Of a stretch of 64,000 nucleotides of DNA, positions 57,422 to 64,000 are shown in pieces. The stretch covers positions 381,342-445,341 of the forward strand of contig NZ_KE557306.1 of assembly GCF_000442275.2 (NCBI RefSeq), written 5' to 3'. Position numbers and translations under genes: made by a program. This DNA comes from Litoreibacter arenae DSM 19593 (GTDB lineage Bacteria > Pseudomonadota > Alphaproteobacteria > Rhodobacterales > Rhodobacteraceae). Each line of letters begins with the position of its first letter. Positions within the stretch are counted from its first letter, which is position 1. The notes below the pieces were generated by a model. That model ran no database searches. It saw only the letters and a list, made by a program, of their open reading frames with translations, and had not been told where the DNA came from.

Positions 57422-58945
57422 CTAGTCAGTGCGGCGCTCGTCGAAACTTTTCTCGATAAAGGTGGGCAGGTGATCGCCCAGCCCCACGACCTTGGGGCCG
57501 CGATCTTCGTTGCGGCCGCGGCCTTTGCCACCGCGGGAGCGGGAGGAGTTGGCCTTGGCCTCGCTCTGCTGTGGTTTTTCCTGCGGCTCAGCAGGTTTCT
57601 CGGCTTTCCGCTTGGCGGCAGGTTCCGGCTTTGTGTCGGGCGCTGTTGCCTCGACCGGTGTCTCGACCGTGTCTGGCTTTGGCTCGTCCTTCGGCTTCGA
57701 GCTACTCCGCGAGCGGGAACGCGACCGAGACTTCGGGCGCTCTTCCTTGCTGTCGGCGGCAACGTCGGCCTCGCTCGCTTTCGACACAGGCGCTTTCTGT
57801 TCACCCAAGTCACCGCGCGGGATGGTGGTTTCGATCAGGCTTTCGATGGCGGCCAGAAGTTTCTCGTCCTTCGGGGTGGAGATCATCATTGCCGTGCCAG
57901 AGCGGCCAGCGCGACCCGTGCGGCCGATGCGGTGGACGTAATCCTCGGCGTGGCTGGGGACGTCGAAGTTGAACACGTGGCTCACGTTGGGGATGTCCAG
58001 ACCACGGGCGGCCACGTCGGAGGCCACGAGGAAGCGGAGTTTGCCGTCGCGGAAGCCTTCAAGGGTGCGTGTGCGGTAGGACTGGTCCAGATCGCCGTGG
58101 ATCGGCTCTGCGTCGTGGCCGTATTTCTTCAGCGACTTGGCAACGATATCCACATCCACCTTGCGGTTGCAAAAGATGATCCCGTTGGTGACTTTCTCGC
58201 CTTCGAGATCAATCAGAGTCCGCAGGAAGTCGCGTTTCTGTTTTGCCTGCGCGTCGCGGCGGGTGCCGGGCAACTCATAGACCGCCTGTGTGATGGTGGC
58301 TGATGTGGTCGCCTGACGGGCAACCTCGACGCGTGCGGGGTTTGACAAGAAGGTGTTGGTGATCCGCTCGATTTCCGGCGCCATGGTGGCGGAGAAGAAC
58401 AGCGTTTGGCGGGTGAAGGGCGTCATCTGGAAGATGCGCTCGATATCGGGAATGAAGCCCATGTCGAGCATCCGGTCGGCCTCGTCCACCACCATGACCT
58501 TCACGTCGGACAGGATCAGCTTGCCGCGCTCGAAATGGTCGAGCAGGCGACCCGGCGTCGCGATCAGCACGTCGACGCCGCGGTCGATCAAAGCGTCCTG
58601 TTCCTTGAACGAGACTCCGCCAATCAGCAGCGCCTTGGTCAGCTTGGTGTATTTCGCATAGAGGTCGAAGTTCTCGGCCACCTGCGCTGCCAGTTCCCGC
58701 GTAGGGGCGAGCACCAGAGAGCGGGGCATGCGCGCCCGCGCGCGCCCACGGTTCAGCATGGTGATCATGGGAAGGGTGAAGCTGGCCGTTTTGCCGGTGC
58801 CTGTCTGCGCGATGCCAAGCACGTCGCGGCCCTCAAGGGCGGGGGGAATTGCGCCCGCCTGAATTGGGGTAGGCTCGGTATAGCCGACCTCGTCGATGGC
58901 TTTGAGAACTTTGGCGTGGAGTTTCAGGTCTGAGAATTTTGTCAT
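57422..58945 (-). CDS. DEAD-box ATP-dependent RNA helicase (RhlE type)
   Basis: A 507-residue RNA helicase for ribosome assembly, RNA decay or cold adaptation. The core (1-~375) has the Q motif TEPTPIQAGAIPP, AQTGTGKT (Walker A), PTRELAAQV, VDEADRMLDMGF (DEAD), the SAT motif and HRIGRTGRAGR. The last ~130 residues are a low-complexity tail rich in Lys, Arg, Ser, Glu and Pro with arginine/glycine patches, typical of RhlE-like enzymes and probably RNA-binding. The 5' leader contains a hairpin (58999-59026). Confidence 0.94.
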   Translation of the reverse strand: MTKFSDLKLHAKVLKAIDEVGYTEPTPIQAGAIPPALEGRDVLGIAQTGTGKTASFTLPMITMLNRGRARARMPRSLVLAPTRELAAQVAENFDLYAKYTKLTKALLIGGVSFKEQDALIDRGVDVLIATPGRLLDHFERGKLILSDVKVMVVDEADRMLDMGFIPDIERIFQMTPFTRQTLFFSATMAPEIERITNTFLSNPARVEVARQATTSATITQAVYELPGTRRDAQAKQKRDFLRTLIDLEGEKVTNGIIFCNRKVDVDIVAKSLKKYGHDAEPIHGDLDQSYRTRTLEGFRDGKLRFLVASDVAARGLDIPNVSHVFNFDVPSHAEDYVHRIGRTGRAGRSGTAMMISTPKDEKLLAAIESLIETTIPRGDLGEQKAPVSKASEADVAADSKEERPKSRSRSRSRSSSKPKDEPKPDTVETPVEATAPDTKPEPAAKRKAEKPAEPQEKPQQSEAKANSSRSRGGKGRGRNEDRGPKVVGLGDHLPTFIEKSFDERRTD

Positions 58946-58998
58946 GTATATCCAAATTGCGCGGCCCCGTAATGGGGCGAAGAGCGTCAGAAATTTGG

Positions 58999-59026
58999 GA
59001 CGCAGGTGTCAACGCGTCCCTGCGTC
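58999..59026 (-). promoter_or_regulatory. Hairpin in the 5' leader of the helicase gene
   Basis: GACGCAGG (58999-59006) and CCTGCGTC (59019-59026) pair as a perfect 8-bp stem with a 12-base loop, about 55 bases upstream of the helicase ATG. It could be an RNA element controlling translation or part of the promoter region; evidence is structural only. Confidence 0.3.
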
Positions 59027-59083
59027 GACCTGCGGACGTTTTCCACAGGTAAGAAGCGTTTAGACCCATCGGGCAGGAAGGTC

Positions 59084-59113
59084 AACAAAGGCGCGGATGC
59101 AGCTATCCGCGCC
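59084..59113 (-). terminator. Terminator overlapping the stop codon of the acyltransferase gene
   Basis: On the minus strand a perfect 9-bp stem, GGCGCGGAT, loop AGCTGC, ATCCGCGCC, is followed by TTTGTT. The loop and stem include the TAG stop of the acyltransferase (59103-59105), so the coding end and the terminator share bases. Confidence 0.65.
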
Positions 59114-60437
59114 CCATGCGCCGTGTTGCGACAAGCACGCCCAGAAGGACCAGTCCCACGGCGACCCAGTTGACGCCGAATGCATTTTCCTTGCCAAGGC
59201 CTACCATCGCCATGACGACCAGCCCCGCGCAGGTCATCACCGCGCCCAGCATGGCCTGCCATGGGCGCGGGCGTTTGTCGGCGGTGGTTTTGCTGCCCGC
59301 CTCGAAGCGCACGAAGATCAGCACGAAGGGGATCAGCACCACGGTGAACAGCGCCACCCATATGGGGCGGACGGCCCACCAGAGGCCGGTTCCGGGCGGC
59401 TCGTGCAGGCCGACTCCGCCGAAGACATAAGTGGCGAGGCCCACAACGATGAGCAGGGCGGTCATGTGCCACAGGTAGATCGACATGATCATCTGGTTGA
59501 ACACGATCACCCATGTCCATGCCCTAACGTTTTGCAACCATGCCTGCGCCAGATCGGTCAGCAGCAGGATAACCCCGATCTGGACGGCACCTATGGCTAG
59601 CATGGCCGTGGTTGGCGGGCGGGTGTTTGACATCTCCGCGCCCGGCACGCTGACCATGGCGACGGGGAAGCCGAACTGGACGATCAACAGATAAAGCCAC
59701 GCCACGCCCAAGGCGATGAAGCCAAGCGCCCATGTCTTCGGGCGCTCCGCGTCGCGCCACCAGTAGCCAAGCTGATGCACCGCGAGCCAGACGAAGGCGT
59801 AATTCACCCACCGCAGCCAGCCCTGATCCGCACCGAACGCGATCGCGTCCACGGCGATGGCACCAAGGGCCAGCAGGACGACGGACCAGATGCCCAGCCC
59901 GTCCCAGACCGCGACGGTGACAGGCACGGCCATGGTCATGACGATATAGACCGCAAGGAACCACACCGGCACGAGGGCGGCTTGCGATGCGTCTGAAATC
60001 AGCTCCACCGGGACGCCCATGGCGTGAGCGACGAGGCCTGCGAGCGCCCATACAATGACGATAGGAACGGTGGGCTTCAGAAGACGCGACAGGCGCGAGG
60101 CGGCCCAAGCGTTCTTTTTGACAGGGTCTTTGCGGGCGGACGTCCATGACAGACCGTTGGAAAACCCGCCGACGAAGAAGAAGACCGGCATGACCTGAAA
60201 CAGCCATGTGGCGTAGTGAGTCCAGCGCTGCTCTGCCAGCAGGATGACGAATTGCAACTCCCCGTCGCGGATGACGCCTGCGACCAGGAGCCAGTGGCCC
60301 AGTATCACGAACATGATTGCGATGGCGCGGTAGAGGTCCACGGCGCGGTTGCGGGTCTCGGGCGTGCGCTCGGCTGCCCAGCGGGCGGCGGACAAGAGGC
60401 CCTTGGGCATCTTCTCTTCGGTTTGGGATGTGGTCAC
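59103..60437 (-). CDS. Acyltransferase_3 (OafA/YrhL-type) membrane protein
   Basis: A 444-residue inner-membrane protein with about ten to eleven helices. It opens with the family signature NRAVDLYRAIAIMFVILGHWLLV; the RAIAIMFVILGH core contains the catalytic-type His. Such proteins transfer acyl groups from the cytosol to surface sugars or lipids; the acceptor here is unknown. The annotated GTG (60437) lacks a ribosome site, while an ATG nine codons on (60410, MPKGLL) has GAAGAG before it and may be the true start. Confidence 0.88.
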   Translation of the reverse strand: MTTSQTEEKMPKGLLSAARWAAERTPETRNRAVDLYRAIAIMFVILGHWLLVAGVIRDGELQFVILLAEQRWTHYATWLFQVMPVFFFVGGFSNGLSWTSARKDPVKKNAWAASRLSRLLKPTVPIVIVWALAGLVAHAMGVPVELISDASQAALVPVWFLAVYIVMTMAVPVTVAVWDGLGIWSVVLLALGAIAVDAIAFGADQGWLRWVNYAFVWLAVHQLGYWWRDAERPKTWALGFIALGVAWLYLLIVQFGFPVAMVSVPGAEMSNTRPPTTAMLAIGAVQIGVILLLTDLAQAWLQNVRAWTWVIVFNQMIMSIYLWHMTALLIVVGLATYVFGGVGLHEPPGTGLWWAVRPIWVALFTVVLIPFVLIFVRFEAGSKTTADKRPRPWQAMLGAVMTCAGLVVMAMVGLGKENAFGVNWVAVGLVLLGVLVATRRMGRG

Positions 60438-60538
60438 TGTCGCTGCTCTATTTCTTTGTTTTTATTGTGATTTGGTGCGCTAAACGCCCTTATCGCCGAA
60501 CGGTAGCAGATGTTTTTGCACAAATCGACAGTGATACT

Positions 60539-60563
60539 GTGCGCAATGGAACATAGTGCGCAA
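60539..60563. repeat. Direct repeat GTGCGCAA upstream of osmC-like gene
   Basis: GTGCGCAA occurs at 60539-60546 and again at 60556-60563, 17 bases apart, in the 170-base divergent region between the acyltransferase and OsmC-like genes. It may be a tandem regulator site or coincidence. Confidence 0.3.
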
Positions 60564-60607
60564 GGCAGACGTTAGCTTGAAACACTCACCCAGAAACGGA
60601 GATTATC

Positions 60608-61036
60608 ATGACTGTGAACACCGGATCGGCCAAATGGACTGGCAGCCTCAAAGAGGGCAAGGGCCACGTATCAACCAAAAGCGGCGCGCTGAGCGACCAA
60701 CCCTATGGCTTCAACACCCGTTTCGAAGACGCTCCCGGCACCAACCCCGAGGAGTTGATCGGTGCGGCACATGCGTCGTGCTTTTCCATGGCGCTGTCGA
60801 TGGTGCTGGGGGAACATGACCTGACACCCGACAGCATCGAGACCACGGCGGATATCACGCTGGAACAGCAGGCGGGCGGGTTTACCGTCACCAAGTCGCA
60901 CCTGACCGTGAAGGCCAAGATACCCGACGCGACGGAGGAGACCTTTAAAGAGGCTGCCAACGGCGCGAAGGAGAACTGCCCGATTTCCAAACTGCTGAAT
61001 TGCGACATCACCATGGACGCGACGCTTCAAAGCTGA
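60608..61036 (+). CDS. OsmC family peroxiredoxin
   Basis: A 142-residue thiol peroxidase of the OsmC subgroup, reducing organic hydroperoxides. The two active cysteines are in AAHASCFSMALSMVLG (C58) and KENCPISKLLNC (C124), and the N-terminus (TGSAKWTGSLKEGKGHVST) fits OsmC better than Ohr. GGAG lies 8 bases before the ATG. Its stop is 2 bases from the stop of the convergent prfC. Confidence 0.92.
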   Translation: MTVNTGSAKWTGSLKEGKGHVSTKSGALSDQPYGFNTRFEDAPGTNPEELIGAAHASCFSMALSMVLGEHDLTPDSIETTADITLEQQAGGFTVTKSHLTVKAKIPDATEETFKEAANGAKENCPISKLLNCDITMDATLQS

Positions 61037-61038
61037 CG

Positions 61039-62646
61039 CTAGACCATCATCTCCTTCGTGGCGCTTAGCGTCACGTCGGGGTAGTCGCGCACGACGCGGT
61101 CAATGTCCCATTGAAGGCGGGTCAGGAAAACGACGTCGCCGTCATTGTCGTAGCTGATGTGCTGCTTGTTCGCCTCGATAAACTTGTCCACAGCATTTTT
61201 CGGCCCCGTGACCCAGCGGGCAGAGGTGAATTGCGACGCCTCGAAGCGGACGGGCAGGCCGTATTCCAGCTCGATCCGTGACGCCAGAACCTCGAATTGC
61301 AACGCGCCCACGACGCCTACGATAAAGCCGGAGCCGAAGGCGGGTTTGAACACTTTAGCCGCGCCTTCCTCGGCGAATTGCATTAACGCCTTTTCCAAAT
61401 GCTTGGACTTCAGCGGGTCACCTGCGCGGCAGGTTTGCAAAAGTTCCGGCGCGAAGGAGGGGATGCCTGTGGCGCGGATCATTTCGCCCTCGGTCAGTGT
61501 GTCACCGATGCGCAACTGGCCGTGGTTGGGGATGCCCATGATGTCACCTGCCCAAGCCTCTTCCGCCAGTTCGCGGTCAGAGGCGAGGAACAACACCGGG
61601 TTGGTGATGGACATCTGCTTTTTAGAGCGCACATGGGTCAGCTTCATGCCCCGCAGAAAGTGTCCTGACGCCAGCCGCACAAAGGCGACGCGATCGCGGT
61701 GCTTGGGGTCCATGTTGGCTTGCACTTTGAAGACAAAGCCGCAAACCTTTGGCTCGTCAGGGGAAATCGGCCTTGGGCTCGCCTTTTGCGGCTGCGGCTG
61801 CGGGCCGAAATCCGCGATTCCCTGCATCAGTTCCTGCACCCCGAAAGAGTTGATCGCGGAGCCGAACCAGATCGGCGTCAGGGTGCCGTCGAGGAAGTCC
61901 TGATGATTGAAATCGGGCATCAATTCCTTTGCCATTTCAATCTCTTCAAGGAATCGCTTCAACTGCGCTTCTGGCACATGTTCGGCCAGCTTCGGATCGT
62001 CCAGACCGTTGATTTCGATGCTCTCGGCGACCTTGTTGCGGTCGGCGCGGTCCATCAACTCAAGCCGGTCATTGATCAGGTCGTAGCAGCCGAGAAAGTC
62101 ACGGCCGACACCAATAGGCCAGGATGCAGGTGTCACGTCGATCGCCAGGTTTTCTTGAATTTCATCAATGATCTCGAACGTATCGCGGCTTTCACGGTCC
62201 ATTTTGTTGCAGAAGGTCAAGATAGGAAGGTCGCGTAAGCGGCAGACTTCAAACAGTTTTCGCGTTTGGCTCTCCACGCCCTTGGCCCCGTCGATGACCA
62301 TCACGGCTGCATCCACCGCCGTCAGCGTGCGGTAGGTGTCTTCCGAGAAGTCGGAGTGACCGGGCGTGTCAACAAGGTTGAACCGGTGCCCGTCGAAGTC
62401 GAAGGACATGGCGGAGGCCGACACGGAAATCCCGCGATCCTTCTCCATTTGCATGAAGTCCGACCGTGTGCGCCGCGCCTCACCCTTGGCGCGCACCTGG
62501 CCCGCCATCTGGATCGCGCCACCATAGAGAAGGAACTTCTCGGTCAGCGTCGTCTTGCCCGCATCAGGGTGCGAGATGATGGCGAAGGTCCGGCGCCGGG
62601 CAATCTCGGGCGGAAGTTCGGGCTGGTTATGGGCGCGGTCTAACAT
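61039..62646 (-). CDS. prfC: Peptide chain release factor 3 (PrfC)
   Basis: A translational GTPase that recycles class I release factors. 535 residues; G domain with HPDAGKTTLTEKFL (P-loop), EKDRGISVSASAM (switch I), VDTPGHSDFSEDTYRTL and TFCNKMDRES. The characteristic RF3 segments LVDTPGHSDF and FGSAINSFGVQELM are present, with C-terminal domains to TLSATKEMMV. The ATG at 62646 (MLDRAHNQPELPP) gives the usual size; the frame is open to 62748 without conservation. Confidence 0.96.
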   Translation of the reverse strand: MLDRAHNQPELPPEIARRRTFAIISHPDAGKTTLTEKFLLYGGAIQMAGQVRAKGEARRTRSDFMQMEKDRGISVSASAMSFDFDGHRFNLVDTPGHSDFSEDTYRTLTAVDAAVMVIDGAKGVESQTRKLFEVCRLRDLPILTFCNKMDRESRDTFEIIDEIQENLAIDVTPASWPIGVGRDFLGCYDLINDRLELMDRADRNKVAESIEINGLDDPKLAEHVPEAQLKRFLEEIEMAKELMPDFNHQDFLDGTLTPIWFGSAINSFGVQELMQGIADFGPQPQPQKASPRPISPDEPKVCGFVFKVQANMDPKHRDRVAFVRLASGHFLRGMKLTHVRSKKQMSITNPVLFLASDRELAEEAWAGDIMGIPNHGQLRIGDTLTEGEMIRATGIPSFAPELLQTCRAGDPLKSKHLEKALMQFAEEGAAKVFKPAFGSGFIVGVVGALQFEVLASRIELEYGLPVRFEASQFTSARWVTGPKNAVDKFIEANKQHISYDNDGDVVFLTRLQWDIDRVVRDYPDVTLSATKEMMV

Positions 62647-62765
62647 GGGGTGGGATATAGAGGCGTCGGCGGGGTTCCGCAATCGGTCAGACGGTCTGTC
62701 TTGATCGGGGGAGGCGAGTCGGGCATGCTCGGAACATAGATAGAACATTTAGCGGGAGTGAAAGT

Positions 62766-63134
62766 ATGAAAATGATGGATGTCGCAAACGAACTGGTCGC
62801 CGGATGTCGTGAAAACCGCGAGTTGGCAAATCTGGACAAGCTTTATGCCAAGGATGCGGTGTCGGTGGAAGCCATGGACATGGGCAACGGGCGCGAAATT
62901 ACCGGAGTTGAGGGCATCAAGGGCAAGCACGCGTGGTTTGACAGCATGTATGAAATCTTGAGCGGCGAGGTATCGGACCCGTTCCCCCATGGCGACGACC
63001 GCTTCGCGGTGATCTTCGAGATGAACGCCAAGAGCAAGGAGACCGGCGAGACGGAAGTGATGAAGGAGGTCGCGGTCTACCACGTCGCGGACGGGAAGAT
63101 CGTGCGAGAGGAGTTCTTCTACGCGGGCGAGTAA
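62766..63134 (+). CDS. SnoaL-like (NTF2-fold) protein
   Basis: A 122-residue soluble protein of the SnoaL/nuclear-transport-factor-2-like fold: ELVAGCRENRELANLDKLYA then the GVEGIKGKHAWFDSMYE helix and the closing KEVAVYHVADGKIVREEFFY strand pair. Members range from polyketide cyclases to ring hydroxylase partners and many unknowns, so the role is open. GCGGGAG precedes the ATG. It diverges from prfC across 119 bases and ends 1 base from the Hint gene's stop. Confidence 0.8.
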   Translation: MKMMDVANELVAGCRENRELANLDKLYAKDAVSVEAMDMGNGREITGVEGIKGKHAWFDSMYEILSGEVSDPFPHGDDRFAVIFEMNAKSKETGETEVMKEVAVYHVADGKIVREEFFYAGE

Positions 63135-63135
63135 C

Positions 63136-64000
63136 CTAAAGCCGCCCCGTTTGCTTCAGCAAATTAGCCGCGTCCTTGCTTTCCAGCGGGACGCGGCTGA
63201 ATTTGGGCTCTGCTGACGGCAGGTCGGGGAAAAGTTGCAGCACTTCGGTCGCGATGTCGTCAGGCAGACCTTTGAGGATATGGTGTGACATATGCAGGCT
63301 TTCGGTTGGCACACCTTCTGCATAAAGAATCTGATGCTGGTCGAAGACCAGTTGCGTATACTCGACGAAGCCGCCCTTACGGATGAAAATCGTATCGTCA
63401 TTGACCAGATCAATCGCGGAAATCAGCACATCGCGGGAGCCGACCATGACCTCGGCCCGCCAATCGGACACCAGCATGCGGTGTTGTTGGCTGACGGTGA
63501 TGTTTTCGGCATTGCCCATGGCACCTTGGGAAATGACCACCGGCGCGAACTCCCCTGCGCCTTGAACCGTGCGGGTGCCGATCCAGCGAATCTCCTGCAT
63601 TCCGTTGTCGCGGGTCAATACGCGGTCGCCAATACTCAATTTCTCGACGGGGCGTTGCGAGCCGTCCGACATGGTGATGCGGGTGCCGCGTCCAAAGCTC
63701 ATGCCAGTCAGGTCCGCCAACGGGATTTCGCGCGGCGAGTCTTCGGCTGCGATCAGGGTGTACTCCACACCGGGTTCGATCGGGCCGAGAGGGTAGATGT
63801 AGTTGCGGGTGTTCGTGGCGTCGCAGGAGATGATGAGCGCGTCCACCGACGCGCCGATTTGGGTCATGAAGGTGAGGTGTGCTGCGATACGGGTCTGGGT
63901 GCCAGGGACTTCGATCTGGCTGCCGCTCGAAACGGAAAACACCGGGTGCGCGCCAGAGACTGCGGGTTCCGAAAGGTCTATTGAGTAGGGCCGGGCGCTG
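63136..64000 (-). CDS. Hint-domain (Hedgehog/intein-type) protein, 5' end beyond the window
   Basis: The frame is open from the stop at 63136 through the window end, so the N-terminus is missing; the GTG at 63942 is internal. The visible part begins PYSIDLSEPAVSGAH and reaches a Hint_2-type domain: GMSFGRGTRITMSDGSQ, VEKLSIGDRVLTRDNGMQ, EIRWIGTRTV, then VSQQHRMLVSDWRAEV. The first residue of the Hint block is Ser (MSFGRGT) where many relatives have Cys. Such proteins are common in Rhodobacterales, often secreted or phage/RTX-related; the biological role is unknown. Confidence 0.85.
   Translation of the reverse strand, partial: SARPYSIDLSEPAVSGAHPVFSVSSGSQIEVPGTQTRIAAHLTFMTQIGASVDALIISCDATNTRNYIYPLGPIEPGVEYTLIAAEDSPREIPLADLTGMSFGRGTRITMSDGSQRPVEKLSIGDRVLTRDNGMQEIRWIGTRTVQGAGEFAPVVISQGAMGNAENITVSQQHRMLVSDWRAEVMVGSRDVLISAIDLVNDDTIFIRKGGFVEYTQLVFDQHQILYAEGVPTESLHMSHHILKGLPDDIATEVLQLFPDLPSAEPKFSRVPLESKDAANLLKQTGRL

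Overview
The window is chromosomal DNA of an alphaproteobacterium, most likely Rhodobacterales (Roseobacter/Rhodobacter group). It is GC-rich and gene-dense, with many ATGA-type start/stop overlaps. Its strongest marker is the gene order nuoA-N followed by birA, coaX and an RNase J gene, with extra small genes (a DUF5337 protein, a helix-hairpin-helix protein) between the nuo genes. I see no rRNA, tRNA or CRISPR array.

Layout. 1-3.2 kb: pntAB transhydrogenase closed by a clear terminator. 3.2-12.6 kb: housekeeping and accessory genes (small secreted protein, YghU glutathione transferase, MATE exporter, PLP amino acid decarboxylase with a possible RNA leader, DUF3422, DUF998, YetF-like, M20 amidohydrolase, YgjV-like, TauE/SafE-like). 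12.6-15 kb: a complete IS1595-family element (12950-14831) with 24-bp inverted repeats, an 8-bp target duplication and two passenger genes. It splits a membrane-protein gene that sits in an operon with moaA, and the frame is restored exactly when the IS and one target copy are removed. 15-23 kb: moaA, a lipoprotein, an AlkD-like protein, glmU-glmS, gph, a DegT-family aminotransferase and a papain-like hydrolase. 23.2-32.7 kb: a leucine/isovalerate catabolic (liu) operon whose promoter carries an operator-like palindrome. Its enzyme genes are interleaved with four small envelope-protein genes, a nuclease-like gene and a GST. 32.8-33.9 kb: an MltB-type lytic transglycosylase.

34.1-54.1 kb holds all 14 complex I genes (nuoA-N) in canonical order, mostly overlapping, plus about eleven non-canonical ORFs: four small lipoproteins, a DUF5337 membrane protein, a two-TM protein that shares a nearly identical 96-residue C-terminal domain with the extended NuoE, DUF3291, a methyltransferase-like protein, a CMD-family protein and two proteins I do not recognise. 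birA, coaX and the RNase J gene follow, ending in a strong bidirectional terminator. 57.4-64 kb: a DEAD-box helicase, a membrane acyltransferase, OsmC, prfC, a SnoaL-like protein and a Hint-domain protein cut by the window edge.

Functionally, NADH made by leucine and fatty-acid oxidation feeds complex I, while PntAB links the proton gradient to NADPH. BirA can biotinylate the methylcrotonyl-CoA carboxylase encoded 24 kb upstream. The parts least explained by known biology are the accessory genes inside the nuo operon (especially the shared helix-hairpin-helix domain and the lipoproteins), the envelope-protein cassette inside the liu operon, and the two-gene IS passenger module.
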